Source of the DNA: Acidobacteriota bacterium
Lineage (GTDB): Bacteria > Acidobacteriota > Terriglobia > UBA7540
Direction of reading: 5' to 3'
Length of the DNA stretch: 64,000 bases
Assembly (NCBI GenBank): GCA_902812415.1
Contig: CADDZJ010000004.1
Location: 1 to 64,000, forward strand
Positions 9,553-18,972 of the stretch are shown piece by piece. How positions within the stretch are numbered: the stretch's first letter is position 1; the number at the start of each line of letters is the position of its first letter. The translations under genes and the position numbers were made by a program. The notes beneath the pieces were generated by a model. It saw only the letters and a list, made by a program, of their open reading frames with translations. It made no database searches and was not told the origin of the DNA.

Positions 9553-9876
9553 TCACGATGAAGCAGGGGAGCCTTCGACAGCTTCAGCCGCTGAGACACT
9601 CTGGCTGGCTTCCTCAGAAGGCTTCGCTGGCGCAGTTTCGGAAGCCCGGATCGTGTATTCGGGGACTGTGGTCCATGCCGACTCCGCCTTCCGGTCGACA
9701 ACCTGAACCAGATGCGAAATCGAGCCCACCAGGCCGCGAACGGAGGGAGTATCCGGAAGCTCTACAACCTGATTCAGCCGGCGGAGTCCCAGGCTGCGAA
9801 CCCGTTCTTTCTGCCGACGGCTGAAGCCAATTCCGCTGCGAACCCACCGAACGCGGATTGTTTTGGTGTCTTTCAC
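9553..9876 (-). CDS. rpmD: 50S ribosomal protein L30 with C-terminal extension
   Basis: L30 is a small rRNA-binding protein of the large subunit. The core is IRVRWVRSGIGFSRRQK, LGLRRLNQVVELPDTPSV and GSISHLVQVVD, about 60 residues. Here it carries a further 45 or so residues (AWTTVPEYTI, then an Ala/Ser/Glu-rich end) not found in the usual form. I prefer the GTG start at 9876, which has GGGGA just upstream, over the TTG at 9894 that abuts the rpsE stop. Between rpsE and rplO as expected. Confidence 0.93.
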   Translation of the reverse strand: MKDTKTIRVRWVRSGIGFSRRQKERVRSLGLRRLNQVVELPDTPSVRGLVGSISHLVQVVDRKAESAWTTVPEYTIRASETAPAKPSEEASQSVSAAEAVEGSPASS

Positions 9877-9894
9877 TGAATCCCCAAATCCCAA

Positions 9895-10392
9895 TTAGAG
9901 TTCTTCGCGCGCCTTGCCGCGAGCGTTCGCCACCTGATCGGGATCGCAAAGCTTTACCAGCGCGTCCATGGTGGCCTTGACGACGTTATGCGGATTCGTC
10001 GTCCCCAGAGATTTCGTCAGGACGTTCTGAATGCCCGCCGCCTCAACCACGGCCCGAACCGCGCCCCCGGCAATCACTCCCGTTCCTTCAGGCGCAGGCT
10101 TCAGAAGGACTTTCCCAGCGCCAAACTTGCCAAGCACCGCATGAGGGATGGAGACGGGGGTAATATTGACCTTGATAATCGATTTTTTCGCGGCTTCAAT
10201 GCCTTTGCGAATCGCCATCGGCACTTCACGCGCCTTGCCAGACCCGTAGCCGATGTGCCCGCCGCCATCGCCCACAACAACCAGCGCCGAAAAGCTGAGG
10301 TTCTTGCCGCCTTTGACCACCTTCGTGACCCGATTAATGGAAATCACCTGGTCCTTCAGTTGCAGCGTATTCGGATCAATTCGGTTTGCCAA
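9895..10392 (-). CDS. rpsE: 30S ribosomal protein S5
   Basis: S5 is needed for translational accuracy and helps unwind mRNA at the entry channel. The N-terminal dsRBD-like domain has [20 protein letters not shown] and [20 protein letters not shown]. The C-terminal domain has [19 protein letters not shown] and the [13 protein letters not shown] ending. The start is TTG at 10392, with GGAGGT six bases upstream. Length 165 residues is normal. Confidence 0.98.
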   Translation of the reverse strand: MANRIDPNTLQLKDQVISINRVTKVVKGGKNLSFSALVVVGDGGGHIGYGSGKAREVPMAIRKGIEAAKKSIIKVNITPVSIPHAVLGKFGAGKVLLKPAPEGTGVIAGGAVRAVVEAAGIQNVLTKSLGTTNPHNVVKATMDALVKLCDPDQVANARGKAREEL

Positions 10393-10416
10393 ACAAGAAC
10401 CTCCTGCCTCTCTCCG

Positions 10417-10785
10417 CTAGAATTTTAACCCGCCGTCGCGAGCCGCATCCGCCAGAGCCTTGACGCGCCCGTGATAAGCATAACCGCCGCGGTCAAAAAC
10501 CACGCGCTCGATCCCGGCGGCCTTCGCTCGCTGGGCCAGGGTCTGACCCACCACTTTGGCTGCTGCAATATTGCCGCCCGTCTTCAGGGATTGCCTCACT
10601 TCACGATCCAACGAGGACGCTGAAACCAGTGTGTGGCCGGACCGATCATCAATGACCTGTGCGTAAATGTGATTCAGCGAGCGAAACACATTCAGGCGCG
10701 GCCACTCCGAACGCCGGCCCATCTTCTTTCGGATGCGCAGGTGAATGCGACGGCGTGTTGTGTCTCTCGAGAGTAATTTTAGCAT
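10417..10785 (-). CDS. rplR: 50S ribosomal protein L18
   Basis: L18 binds 5S rRNA and anchors it in the central protuberance. Diagnostic stretches are [23 protein letters not shown]-like [40 protein letters not shown] and the ending [17 protein letters not shown]. Length 122 residues is typical. It lies between rplF and rpsE. Confidence 0.98.
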   Translation of the reverse strand: MLKLLSRDTTRRRIHLRIRKKMGRRSEWPRLNVFRSLNHIYAQVIDDRSGHTLVSASSLDREVRQSLKTGGNIAAAKVVGQTLAQRAKAAGIERVVFDRGGYAYHGRVKALADAARDGGLKF

Positions 10786-10815
10786 GTCCCGCCTGATCCG
10801 TTCTAGAGAGCTTTC

Positions 10816-11364
10816 TTACTGCTTGGCCGCTCCGGCGCCTGTGGCCTTGCCCACCTTTTTCTTCAAACGCTCGTTCGTATAGCGAATGCCCTTGTTCTTG
10901 TAGGGATCGGGAGGCCGCAGCTGCCGCAGGTCAGCGGCAATCTGCCCCACTTGCTGCTTATCGGCGCCGCGCACCACCACGTGCGTCTGCTTCTCGACGC
11001 TCATCGCGATGCCTTGCGGAATGGGAAACTCGATGGGATGAGAATAACCCAGGTTAAGAACCAGTTTGTCGCTCTTGACCTCGGCGCGATATCCGATGCC
11101 CACAATATCCAGGTGCTTCTCGAACCCCTGGGTGACGCCGTGAACTGCGTTGGCCACCAGGCTGCGAACCAGCCCGTGCAGCGCGGAATCCGCGTTTCCG
11201 TCCCGTTGCGTCAAAAGATGCCCATCCTGCCGCGTCACCTGGATTCCAGGCGGAAGCGCGACTTGTAAATTCCCCTTGGGGCCTTTCACGGTGATTCGCG
11301 ACGGCTGGATTTCAACCGTCGCGCCTGAGGGCACCGGAATTATTTTTTTGCCAATCCGCGACAT
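10816..11364 (-). CDS. rplF: 50S ribosomal protein L6
   Basis: L6 lies near the factor-binding centre of the large subunit and has two repeated alpha/beta domains. It starts MSRIGKKIIPVPSGATVEI with VKGPKGNL, and the second domain ends with the family signature PDPYKNKGIRYTNERLKKK. Length 182 residues is normal. A short Ala/Lys tail (GAGAAKQ) follows. Position between rpsH and rplR is standard. Confidence 0.98.
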   Translation of the reverse strand: MSRIGKKIIPVPSGATVEIQPSRITVKGPKGNLQVALPPGIQVTRQDGHLLTQRDGNADSALHGLVRSLVANAVHGVTQGFEKHLDIVGIGYRAEVKSDKLVLNLGYSHPIEFPIPQGIAMSVEKQTHVVVRGADKQQVGQIAADLRQLRPPDPYKNKGIRYTNERLKKKVGKATGAGAAKQ

Positions 11365-11425
11365 AACTTAGTACCGTAAGTTCCGGGTCGACCCCGGTCA
11401 AAAAAATTCTCGAGACCCGGCTTGA

Positions 11426-11827
11426 TCAGGAGATATTGCAAAGCACTTCGCCGCCCACGCCGGCCTTGCGAGCCTTTTTCCCGGTCATCACTCCTTTGGG
11501 CGTGGTCAAGATAGAAACCCCCATCCCGCCCAGGACTCTGGGAATTCGATCCACGCTTACGTAGACGCGGCGGCCGGGCTTTGAGACCCGTTCGAGCGTG
11601 GAAATCACGCTCTCCCCCATTGCGTCATAGCGCAAGTTGATGCGCAAAACTTTCTTCTTGTCCTCATCGACGATTTTATAGCTGCTGATGTAGCCTTCCT
11701 CCTTCAGGATAGCCGCAATCGCCACCCTGAGTTTGGAGGCAGGCATATCGACGCGTGAATGCCGGGCGCCAATGCCATTGCGGATTTGCGTCAGCATGTC
11801 TGCAATCGGATCGGTTACCGCTGCCAT
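11426..11827 (-). CDS. rpsH: 30S ribosomal protein S8
   Basis: S8 binds the central domain of 16S rRNA and in many bacteria regulates the spc operon. It starts DPIADMLTQIRNGIGARHS, and the C-terminal RNA-binding loop is GGMGVSILTTPKGVMTGKKA with GGEVLCNIS at the end. Length 133 residues is normal. It is separated from rpsN by 98 bases. Confidence 0.98.
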   Translation of the reverse strand: MAAVTDPIADMLTQIRNGIGARHSRVDMPASKLRVAIAAILKEEGYISSYKIVDEDKKKVLRINLRYDAMGESVISTLERVSKPGRRVYVSVDRIPRVLGGMGVSILTTPKGVMTGKKARKAGVGGEVLCNIS

Positions 11828-11925
11828 GGAACTCCTGAAATTATTGCGATCAAACGGTCAAGATCTCGCGCTGACCACGTTCGTCATTTTTCGATTTCTG
11901 ACCGCTGATTCTCGAACGCTCTTAC

Positions 11926-12111
11926 CTACCAACTGGATTTCATCACGCCAGGGATATCCCCGCGCAGAGCGAGTTGCCGGAAGCACAGCCTGCACATCTG
12001 AAATTTCCGCAAAAACCCGCGTGGCCGGCCGCAGATGCGGCAACGGTTGCGGTGCCGGATCTTGAACTTCGGCTTCCGCACCAGTTTTGCCATCTGTGAA
12101 GTTCGCGCCAA
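11926..12111 (-). CDS. rpsN: 30S ribosomal protein S14, zinc-binding type
   Basis: S14 sits in the 30S head. The 61-residue length and the four cysteines in RCRICGRP and [11 protein letters not shown] identify the short zinc-binding form. The start is TTG at 12111 (reading [13 protein letters not shown]), with AGGA six bases upstream. It begins three bases after the rplE stop, so translation is probably coupled. Confidence 0.97.
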   Translation of the reverse strand: MARTSQMAKLVRKPKFKIRHRNRCRICGRPRGFLRKFQMCRLCFRQLALRGDIPGVMKSSW

Positions 12112-12114
12112 GGA

Positions 12115-12717
12115 TTATCCTCCTGCCTGTTGCGGCTCGCCTTCCGCCGCCTCGGAGGCGCTTCGGCGCCGCGTCTCCTGGCGGAAGGGCATTCCCAAAT
12201 GACGCAGCAGCGCAAGCGCCTCCGCGTCGGTTTGAGCGTCGGTCACAATGGAGATGTTCATACCTTTAATTTTGTCGACTTTTGCGTAATCCACTTCGGG
12301 AAAAACCAACTGGTCTCTCAAGCCTACGGTGTAATTTCCGCGCCCGTCGAAGGCGCGCGTCGAGAGTCCGCGAAAATCCCGCACGCGCGGGAAGACCACG
12401 TTGGTCAGCCGGTCCAGAAACTCATACATCGAATCGCCGCGAAGCGTCACCATCACCCCGATGGGCATATTCTTGCGCAGCTTGAAATTGGCGATCGACT
12501 TCCGTGCGCGGGTGATGACCGGCTTCTGTCCCGTGATCAGCGAAAGTTCCTGGGTTGCCGAGTCCAGCAGTTTGGCGTTTTGAATAGCCTCGCCCAGGCC
12601 CATATTTACCACAATTTTCCGCAAGCGCGGAACAGCGGCGATATTATCGCAATGAAGTTCCTTCATCAGAGCCGGAACAATCTCGCTGCGATATCGTTCT
12701 TTCAAGCGTGGAACCAT
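12115..12717 (-). CDS. rplE: 50S ribosomal protein L5
   Basis: L5 contacts 5S rRNA and the P-site tRNA. Diagnostic stretches are [56 protein letters not shown] and [16 protein letters not shown]. At 200 residues it is about 20 longer than usual because of a polar tail after GMPFR. It follows rplX by 36 bases. Confidence 0.98.
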   Translation of the reverse strand: MVPRLKERYRSEIVPALMKELHCDNIAAVPRLRKIVVNMGLGEAIQNAKLLDSATQELSLITGQKPVITRARKSIANFKLRKNMPIGVMVTLRGDSMYEFLDRLTNVVFPRVRDFRGLSTRAFDGRGNYTVGLRDQLVFPEVDYAKVDKIKGMNISIVTDAQTDAEALALLRHLGMPFRQETRRRSASEAAEGEPQQAGG

Positions 12718-12753
12718 AGATTAAACTCAGAACTTTAGGATCTATAGGGCCTT

Positions 12754-13080
12754 CTACCGATCCAAAACCTGTTCGCACTTGGCGCAGACCCGAACTTTTT
12801 TGCCCTCTGCCGTCTGGCGGTGCTGAACCCGGGTGGGCCCGCAGTCTCCGCAGATCAGGGCCACATTTGAAACATGAATCGGCCCTTCTTTATCCAGAAT
12901 GCCGCCGCGGATCTGCTTGGCCGGATTTGGCCGCGTGTGGCGCTTGATGATGTTGACATGCTCGACGTAGAGGCGGTTCTGGCGCGGCTCGACTTCCAGC
13001 ACCCGCCCCTCTTTCCCCTTGTCGCGGCCAGCCATCACCCGCACGGTGTCATTCTTACGGATGTCGAGCCCCTTCATCAC
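12754..13080 (-). CDS. rplX: 50S ribosomal protein L24
   Basis: L24 is one of the first proteins to bind 23S rRNA. The KOW motif is [20 protein letters not shown] and the central part [20 protein letters not shown]. The C-terminal half has two Cys pairs (CGDC and CAKC), which can form a zinc ribbon as in many L24 proteins. The start can be GTG at 13080 (GTGA overlap with the rplN stop) or the next codon ATG at 13077. Length 107-108 residues. Confidence 0.97.
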   Translation of the reverse strand: MMKGLDIRKNDTVRVMAGRDKGKEGRVLEVEPRQNRLYVEHVNIIKRHTRPNPAKQIRGGILDKEGPIHVSNVALICGDCGPTRVQHRQTAEGKKVRVCAKCEQVLDR

Positions 13081-13445
13081 AGAACCTCCGGAGCCAGCGA
13101 AACGATCTTCAGAAACTTCTTCTCGCGCAGTTCCCGGGCCACCGGTCCGAACACGCGTGTCCCCACCGGCTCCCCGGCGTCATTAATCAGCACCGCCGCA
13201 TTTTCGTCGAACCGGATATAACTCCCATCCCGCCGTCGTTGTTCTTTCCTCATGCGGACGATCACAGCCTTCACAACTTTGCCCTTGGGGATGGGACTAT
13301 CGGGCGCCGCCTCTTTGACGGAAGCGGTCACAACGTCTCCGAGACCCGCCTGAAGTCCGATATCGCCTCCGACCGGCAGGATGCAGGAAAGCCTGCGTGC
13401 CCCTGAATTATCCGCCACTCGGAGAATGGTGCGCATCCCGATCAT
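13077..13445 (-). CDS. rplN: 50S ribosomal protein L14
   Basis: L14 contacts the small subunit in an intersubunit bridge. I set the start at ATG 13445 because the L14 family begins MI-M with [14 protein letters not shown] right after it. This gives the standard 122 residues. The open frame extends 41 codons further upstream, but that extension only reads the rpsQ 3' end in another frame. The ATG overlaps the rpsQ stop as ATGA. Other landmarks are [13 protein letters not shown] and RGSYI-like [17 protein letters not shown]. Confidence 0.97.
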   Translation of the reverse strand: MIGMRTILRVADNSGARRLSCILPVGGDIGLQAGLGDVVTASVKEAAPDSPIPKGKVVKAVIVRMRKEQRRRDGSYIRFDENAAVLINDAGEPVGTRVFGPVARELREKKFLKIVSLAPEVL

Positions 13446-13720
13446 GAGCTGCTCTCCGATCCGCCGGCGACGGGGTAAGCGCGCGAAATAATCTTCAGAA
13501 TCCGCCATCGCTTGCGCGCGCTGAGTGGACGGGTCTCCTGAATGCGAACCCAATCCCCCACCTGGCACTGGCCCTTCTCGTCGTGAGCCAGGAATTTGTG
13601 AGACTGCCGAACCACCCGCTTGTACAATGGATGAATAATCTGCCGCTCCACGGTGACCACCACGGTTTTCTGCATCTTATTGCTGGTCACCTTGCCGATC
13701 TTTTCCTGCCTTCTTCTCAT
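13442..13720 (-). CDS. rpsQ: 30S ribosomal protein S17
   Basis: S17 is an OB-fold protein that binds the 5' domain of 16S rRNA. It reads [39 protein letters not shown] and the [20 protein letters not shown] signature. Length 92 residues is typical. It is 13 bases after rpmC and overlaps rplN by four bases. Confidence 0.98.
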   Translation of the reverse strand: MRRRQEKIGKVTSNKMQKTVVVTVERQIIHPLYKRVVRQSHKFLAHDEKGQCQVGDWVRIQETRPLSARKRWRILKIISRAYPVAGGSESSS

Positions 13721-13733
13721 AAGAGTTTTACTC

Positions 13734-13967
13734 TCAGGACTCCTCCCGCCGCTCGAACGACGATTTCTTCGCCGCGCCTTGAAGCTCCATTTCCCGGCGC
13801 AGCGTCTTGGCGCGAGCGATATCCTTGCGCAACGCGCGAATCTTGACCAGCGTTTCCGTTTGGCCGTTCAAAAGCTGAAACTTGAGGCGAAAAAGCTGGT
13901 CGGAGAACTCGTGCATCTTCGCGTCAAGCTCCTTCGCCGTCCACTCCCGCATCTTTTCTGCCTTCAT
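13734..13967 (-). CDS. rpmC: 50S ribosomal protein L29
   Basis: L29 lies at the exit of the polypeptide tunnel, near the docking site for trigger factor and SRP. It is all helical: [34 protein letters not shown], then [19 protein letters not shown]. The 77 residues are about ten more than usual. It follows rplP by 19 bases. Confidence 0.97.
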   Translation of the reverse strand: MKAEKMREWTAKELDAKMHEFSDQLFRLKFQLLNGQTETLVKIRALRKDIARAKTLRREMELQGAAKKSSFERREES

Positions 13968-13986
13968 GGCCTCGCTGCTCCTTAAA

Positions 13987-14403
13987 CTACGCGGCTCCGC
14001 GCCGGCTCACAAACTGAGTTGCGATCGCCAGCTTGTGGCTCGCCAGCCGCAAGGCTTCGCGGGCGTCCGCCTCGCCGACGCCTTCCATTTCATAGAGAAT
14101 TCTTCCCGGTTTCACAACCGCCACCCAGAATTCCGGCGCGCCTTTGCCTTTGCCCATGCGCGTCTCAGCGGGCTTCTTGGTGACCGGTTTATCGGGAAAT
14201 ACGCGAATCCACAGCTTGCCGCCGCGCTTGATAAACCGCGTGATGGCGACGCGACCGGCCTCAATCTGCCGGGCAGTCACCCAGCCGGGCTCGAGCGCTC
14301 TCAAACCGTAATCTCCAAAGGAAAGCGCGGAGCCGCGCCAGGCTTTGCCGCGCATTCTTCCGCGCTGCTGCTTGCGAAATTTGACTTTAGACGGCATCAA
14401 CAT
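13987..14403 (-). CDS. rplP: 50S ribosomal protein L16
   Basis: L16 helps shape the A site and is needed for late large-subunit assembly. It begins [20 protein letters not shown] and has the signatures [40 protein letters not shown] and [20 protein letters not shown]. Length 138 residues is normal. Between rpsC and rpmC. Confidence 0.98.
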   Translation of the reverse strand: MLMPSKVKFRKQQRGRMRGKAWRGSALSFGDYGLRALEPGWVTARQIEAGRVAITRFIKRGGKLWIRVFPDKPVTKKPAETRMGKGKGAPEFWVAVVKPGRILYEMEGVGEADAREALRLASHKLAIATQFVSRRGAA

Positions 14404-14464
14404 CGAATCAAAACTCCTGCCTCAGATCCCTCTCTCCAAGACCCAACGACTTTTCTCGCGATCG

Positions 14465-15163
14465 TCAGACCGCTGGCGTTGCGGGGATGGGGATCGAAGA
14501 TGGCTCCTCAACCGCCTTTCCGGGCCTGCGCTTCTGCTCGAGGATCTCGCCATTATAAATCCAACATTTGACCCCGATCACGCCATAGGTGGTCTTGGCC
14601 TCTGCCAATCCGTAATCAATATCGGCTCGCAAGGTGTGGAGAGGAAGGCGGCCTTGCAGATACCACTCAGCCCGGGCGATTTCTGCGCCGTTCAAGCGTC
14701 CCCCGCAGCGCACCTTGATGCCCTTGCACCCAAAGCGCAATGCTGAATCGACGGCTTTGCGCATGGCCCTGCGGAAAGCGACTCTCTTCTCAAGTTGCAA
14801 CGCAATCGATTCGGCGACCAACTGCGCGTTCAGCTCCGGACGCCGAACCTCCTGAATGTTGATGGGAAGCACTTCGCGCCCCGTCCGCTTTTGAATCTCC
14901 TGGCGCAGGCGGTCAATCTCCGCCCCCTTTCGCCCGATGATGATGCCCGGCCTGGCCGTATGAATGGTGATCTTCAGCTTGTTCCCGGGCCGCTCGATTT
15001 CTACCGAGGCCACGCCTGCGCTGTGCAACTCATTCTTCAAGCGTTTCTTCAGGACGAGATCCTCATGCAGTAAATCGGAGTATCCCTTTTTAGCGAACCA
15101 GCGGGACTTCCAGGTTTTGTTGTATCCCAACCGGAAACCGTAAGGATGAACCTTCTGACCCAC
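14465..15163 (-). CDS. rpsC: 30S ribosomal protein S3
   Basis: S3 forms part of the mRNA entry channel. It starts GTG ([20 protein letters not shown]). A KH domain follows ([20 protein letters not shown] with the GRKG loop) and the C-terminal domain has [15 protein letters not shown] and [17 protein letters not shown]. Length 232 residues includes a short disordered tail. It is 44 bases after rplV. Confidence 0.98.
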   Translation of the reverse strand: MGQKVHPYGFRLGYNKTWKSRWFAKKGYSDLLHEDLVLKKRLKNELHSAGVASVEIERPGNKLKITIHTARPGIIIGRKGAEIDRLRQEIQKRTGREVLPINIQEVRRPELNAQLVAESIALQLEKRVAFRRAMRKAVDSALRFGCKGIKVRCGGRLNGAEIARAEWYLQGRLPLHTLRADIDYGLAEAKTTYGVIGVKCWIYNGEILEQKRRPGKAVEEPSSIPIPATPAV

Positions 15164-15207
15164 GTGCTGCCTTCCTTTCCAAAAATCTCGGAGGCTTCAA
15201 ACCTCAA

Positions 15208-15549
15208 TCAGCGTTCAGGCGCCTCAACGACAATAGTGATGTGGCTCAATCGCCGTTGGTAGCGATAAGCTCTTCCCATCGGAGCGGGGCGGATGCGTTT
15301 CATGCGCGGCCCCTCGTTGACGAACGCTTTGGAGACCACCAGTTCATCGACGTCCATGTGCTCGGCCTTTTCCTCGGCATTGGCAATCGCCGAGTGCAGC
15401 GTCTTCTCCACTTCCCGCGCAATCCGCTTCTTGGTGAAACGAAGAATGTTAATGGCTTCGCCTGCGCGCCGTCCGCGAATCAAGTCCACCACCAGACGCG
15501 CTTTTTGCGGTGAAACTCTCAGGTATTTTGTTGTAGCTCGCGTTTCCAT
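15208..15549 (-). CDS. rplV: 50S ribosomal protein L22
   Basis: L22 extends a loop into the exit tunnel, where macrolides and stalling peptides act. It reads TKYLRVSPQKARLVVDLIRG, IANAEEKAEHMDVDEL and the loop region GPRMKRIRPAPMGRAYRYQR. Length 113 residues is normal. I see no change from the consensus in the RPAPMGRA loop. Between rpsS and rpsC. Confidence 0.98.
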   Translation of the reverse strand: METRATTKYLRVSPQKARLVVDLIRGRRAGEAINILRFTKKRIAREVEKTLHSAIANAEEKAEHMDVDELVVSKAFVNEGPRMKRIRPAPMGRAYRYQRRLSHITIVVEAPER

Positions 15550-15591
15550 ATTCGTGACAAACTCTGCGGTTCAGTTGTCCAACCGAGTCAA

Positions 15592-15912
15592 TTAACCGGC
15601 GGCGCCTGCTGGCCTTGGCGCCGGGGCGGCAGCGGCAGTCCGCTCCGCCGTAACTTTAATGCTGTGGCCTTTAAACGTTCGGGTCGGCGCAAATTCTCCC
15701 AGCTTGTGGCCTACCATATTTTCGGTGATGTAAACCGGGATGAACTTTTTGCCGTTATGAACGGCGATCGTGTGCCCCACCATTTCCGGGAAGATGGTGG
15801 ATCGCCGCGACCACGTCTTGACCACTTTCTTCTCGAACCGCCGGTTCAGCAATTCGATTTTCTTCATCAAGTGATCGTCAACAAAGGGGCCTTTCTTCAG
15901 TGACCTTCCCAA
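15592..15912 (-). CDS. rpsS: 30S ribosomal protein S19
   Basis: S19 pairs with S13 in the 30S head. It begins [20 protein letters not shown] and has the signatures [20 protein letters not shown] and [19 protein letters not shown]. At 106 residues it has a short Ala/Pro-rich tail. It follows rplB by 12 bases. Confidence 0.98.
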   Translation of the reverse strand: MGRSLKKGPFVDDHLMKKIELLNRRFEKKVVKTWSRRSTIFPEMVGHTIAVHNGKKFIPVYITENMVGHKLGEFAPTRTFKGHSIKVTAERTAAAAPAPRPAGAAG

Positions 15913-15924
15913 GAACTCCTCCCT

Positions 15925-16752
15925 TTACTTCTTTTGGCGGCGTTTCACGATAAAGCGATCCGTCAGCTTGTTGTTGCGCGTCTTATAGCCCCGCGTAGGC
16001 TGACCCCAGGGAGTGACCGGATGGCGCCCTCCGGAGGTTTTCCCTTCGCCGCCTCCCAGAGGATGATCCACCGGGTTCATGGCAACGCCGCGGACAGTAG
16101 GTCGCTTGCCCAGCCATCGCGTCCGTCCTGCTTTTCCCAAGGTGACGTTTTCATGGTCCAGATTTCCGAGTTGCCCGATCGAGGCCATGCAATCCACGTG
16201 AATCTTCCGAATTTCACCAGACGGAAGCCGCACCTGCGCGTAATCGCCGTCCTTGGAAAGCAACTGCGCGGCGCCTCCCGCGCTCCTAACCAGTTGGCCG
16301 CCCTTGCCTTGGCGCAGCTCGATATTGTGAATCGTTGTGCCGATCGGGATATTCTTAAGGGGAAGAGCGTTGCCCACCATGATATCGGCTTCGGGGCCGG
16401 AAATGACCTGGTCTCCCACCTTCAAGCCCTGGGGATAAAGAATGTACCGTTTTTCCCCATCTGCGTAATGCAGCAACGAAATGTAGGCGGAGCGGTTGGG
16501 ATCGTATTCAACCGTCGCAACGCGGGCCGCAATCCCCGTCTTATCGCGTTTGAAGTCGATAAGACGGTAGCGGCGTTTGTGTCCTCCGCCGCGATGCCGG
16601 ATAGAGAGCCAGCCCAGGTTGTTGCGGCCCGAAATTCGCATTTTCGGCTCGACCAGCGGTTTATAAGGAGTTTGGCTCGTGATCTCCTCAAAGGTCAGCC
16701 CGGTCTGGAACCGCCTTGTTTCCGTATACGGCTTGTAAGTTTTAATTCCCAT
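15925..16752 (-). CDS. rplB: 50S ribosomal protein L2
   Basis: L2 is a primary 23S rRNA binder needed for subunit joining and peptidyl transferase activity. It begins [20 protein letters not shown]. Further landmarks are [40 protein letters not shown] and the catalytic-region signature [20 protein letters not shown] with its conserved His. Length 275 residues is normal. Confidence 0.98.
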   Translation of the reverse strand: MGIKTYKPYTETRRFQTGLTFEEITSQTPYKPLVEPKMRISGRNNLGWLSIRHRGGGHKRRYRLIDFKRDKTGIAARVATVEYDPNRSAYISLLHYADGEKRYILYPQGLKVGDQVISGPEADIMVGNALPLKNIPIGTTIHNIELRQGKGGQLVRSAGGAAQLLSKDGDYAQVRLPSGEIRKIHVDCMASIGQLGNLDHENVTLGKAGRTRWLGKRPTVRGVAMNPVDHPLGGGEGKTSGGRHPVTPWGQPTRGYKTRNNKLTDRFIVKRRQKK

Positions 16753-16821
16753 AGACGATCAGCGTGTCAGAAGCGGCTTTCTCCTCATTCTATCTAGCGC
16801 GCCCTTGCGAGGTTTCGCAGG

Positions 16822-17118
16822 CTAAATATTCTCCCCGTATTCCGGCATCTTTTCACCCGGCCTCAGTTTGACGTAAGCTTTTTTCCAGTCGAGGCGGTAG
16901 CCAAAGGTTCGCCCTCGCCTTCGCATCTTGCCGTGGAAATTGGCAGTGCGCACGGCTTCAACCTGCACCTTGAAGGCTTCCTGAACCGCGTCTTTGATTT
17001 CCGCCTTGTTCGCATGCGCATCCACCTGAAAGACCAGCGTTCGGGACCGCTCCTTCACGAGCAAACCCTTCTCGGTAATGATGGCTTTTCGCAGGATCTG
17101 ATAGGGGCTTTTCCTCAT
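16822..17118 (-). CDS. rplW: 50S ribosomal protein L23
   Basis: L23 is at the tunnel exit and is the docking site of trigger factor and SRP. It reads YQILRKAIITEKGLLVKERS, VFQVDAHANKAEIKDAVQEA and VEAVRTANFHGKMRRRGR. Length 98 residues is normal. Its ATG overlaps the rplD stop as ATGA (17115-17118). Confidence 0.98.
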   Translation of the reverse strand: MRKSPYQILRKAIITEKGLLVKERSRTLVFQVDAHANKAEIKDAVQEAFKVQVEAVRTANFHGKMRRRGRTFGYRLDWKKAYVKLRPGEKMPEYGENI

Positions 17119-17738
17119 TTCAGCGCCTCTTCCAGTCGAATCAGAGCCGATTCTGAAATCAGCAATCCATCGTGACTCAGAATGTCATACGGATGGACGT
17201 CGTGATGACGCATCAAATCGCAGCCTTGAATGTTTCGAGCGGAAAGCTGGAGGTTTCGGTTTGCGGAATCGTTGACAACCAGAATCGATTTCTCAATCCC
17301 CAATTTTCGCAAAGCACCGCTGAAGAGCTTTGTTTTAGCTTCGGAAAGGGTAAAATCTTCAACCACTGTCAGCTTGCTATCCTGAAATTTTGCGGCCAGC
17401 GCCGAACGCAAGGCCCCGCGCAGCATCTTGGCGGGAAGCTGAATGGCATAATCGCGCGGTTTGGGGCCGTGAGCGATGGAGCCGTGACGCCACAGAGAGC
17501 TTCGGATGCTCCCCACACGCGCCCGCCCCGTTCCCTTCTGCCTCCACGGCTTCTTGCCGCCCCCGCTCACCTCACCGCGGCTCTTCGTTGAATGCGTGCC
17601 GCGACGACGGCTGGCCAGATAAGCTTTGGTCGCTTCCCAAAGCAAGTTCGGGTTGGGATGAATGGAAAACACCGCATCGGGCAGTTCGTGCTCTTTGACG
17701 GACTGCCCCTCGAGATTTTTAACTTCAACTTTCGCCAT
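17115..17738 (-). CDS. rplD: 50S ribosomal protein L4
   Basis: L4 has a long loop that reaches the exit tunnel, and in some bacteria it regulates the S10 operon. It reads AYLASRRRGTHSTKSRGEVS and GGGKKPWRQKGTGRARVGSI, the family signature, with the globular part TVVEDFTLSEAKTKLFSGAL. Length 207 residues is normal. It follows rplC by 71 bases. Confidence 0.98.
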   Translation of the reverse strand: MAKVEVKNLEGQSVKEHELPDAVFSIHPNPNLLWEATKAYLASRRRGTHSTKSRGEVSGGGKKPWRQKGTGRARVGSIRSSLWRHGSIAHGPKPRDYAIQLPAKMLRGALRSALAAKFQDSKLTVVEDFTLSEAKTKLFSGALRKLGIEKSILVVNDSANRNLQLSARNIQGCDLMRHHDVHPYDILSHDGLLISESALIRLEEALK

Positions 17739-17809
17739 AGGTCGTTAAAAAGCCGCCAGCAAAAGAAGCGGCCTTGCTTTCCTGCTTGCTGCCTTCCGTT
17801 GATAGCCCT

Positions 17810-18451
17810 CTATTTTTTCGGCGCTTTGGCTTTGCGCACCAGCACGTAGCCGCCGTCCGGTCCCGGCACCGCCCCTTCAACGACGAGCGCATGCTCTTCC
17901 GGCAGCACGCGGAGGACTTTGAGATTCCTGACCGTGACCTGGTTCGAACCCATATGCCCTGCCGCTTTCATGCCTTTCAGCACCCGCGATGGAAACGCTG
18001 ACGCGCCAATTGACCCCGGAGCGCGATGAAACATGGAGCCATGAGAAGCTCCGCCTCCGCCAAAGTGATGGCGCTTATGGAAACCGGCAAACCCTCGCCC
18101 TTTGGAAACACCAATCACATCCACGCGCTCGTTGGGCTGAAACTGGCTGACCAAGATCTTATCGCCCACTTTCACTGCTTCATCGCCCGCATTCAGCCGA
18201 ATTTCTCGCAGTAGGCGAGTGGGATTCGCTCCCGCGCGCTTGAAATGCCCTTCGAGAGGCTTCGTCACCTGTTTGGGCCCTGGGAGCTCTACCAATCCCA
18301 GTTGAACCGCATCATAGCCATCCTTGCTGGCGCTCTTCTTCTGCACGACGACACAGGGGCCTGCTTTAAGAACAGTGGCCGCGACGACGTCGCCGTTCTC
18401 CTGAAAAACCTGCGTCATGCCCAGTTTTTTTCCAAGAATGCCGTTTACCAT
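17810..18451 (-). CDS. rplC: 50S ribosomal protein L3
   Basis: L3 lies close to the peptidyl transferase centre and is an early assembly protein. It begins [20 protein letters not shown]. The signature is [20 protein letters not shown], and [11 protein letters not shown]-like [20 protein letters not shown] follows. Length 213 residues is normal. Between rpsJ and rplD. Confidence 0.98.
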   Translation of the reverse strand: MVNGILGKKLGMTQVFQENGDVVAATVLKAGPCVVVQKKSASKDGYDAVQLGLVELPGPKQVTKPLEGHFKRAGANPTRLLREIRLNAGDEAVKVGDKILVSQFQPNERVDVIGVSKGRGFAGFHKRHHFGGGGASHGSMFHRAPGSIGASAFPSRVLKGMKAAGHMGSNQVTVRNLKVLRVLPEEHALVVEGAVPGPDGGYVLVRKAKAPKK

Positions 18452-18512
18452 AACCCGTCGTTATAGCGCCTTGCCGAATCGGGCCATCGACCTGCGATTC
18501 CAGCCCCGGCGC

Positions 18513-18842
18513 TCACTTTGTGTGCTCTTTCCCAAAAGCCTTGATCTCAATATCCACGCCGGAAGGGAGGTCAAGCTTCGTCAGCGCGTCGATGGTCGAA
18601 CCGGTGGGTTCCAGAATGTCCACCAAGCGCTTGTGGGTGCGGATCTCAAACTGCTCGCGCGATTTCTTGTCGGTATGAGGCGACCGCAGCACGCAATACT
18701 TGTTTTTCACCGTTGGCAAAGGAATGGGGCCCGCGACCTGCGCCCCATTGCGCTTGGCGGTCGACACGATCTCCGCTGCGGCCTGATCCAGAATGCGATG
18801 ATCGTAGCCCTTCAATCGAATTCGAATCTTTTCGTGTAGCAT
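18513..18842 (-). CDS. rpsJ: 30S ribosomal protein S10
   Basis: S10 is in the 30S head and is also the NusE antitermination factor. It reads [40 protein letters not shown] with the conserved H and [20 protein letters not shown]. Length 109 residues is slightly above the usual 102. It begins the S10 gene set and lies 130 bases after tuf. Confidence 0.98.
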   Translation of the reverse strand: MLHEKIRIRLKGYDHRILDQAAAEIVSTAKRNGAQVAGPIPLPTVKNKYCVLRSPHTDKKSREQFEIRTHKRLVDILEPTGSTIDALTKLDLPSGVDIEIKAFGKEHTK

Positions 18843-18972
18843 GAGCTCCTATTCCGAATTTCCAGCGACCTCAGGCGTCTCGACGTAAGAGACAGCCACA
18901 TCCCTTTGAAAGGATTTCAGCCATCTTCTCCGCCTGCCCGGGGTTTGCGTCGCAGAAGCATTCACCGACGTT

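Noticed and set aside
13446-13568. N-terminal extension of L14
   Set aside because: It only re-reads the end of rpsQ in another frame; L14 begins at ATG 13445.
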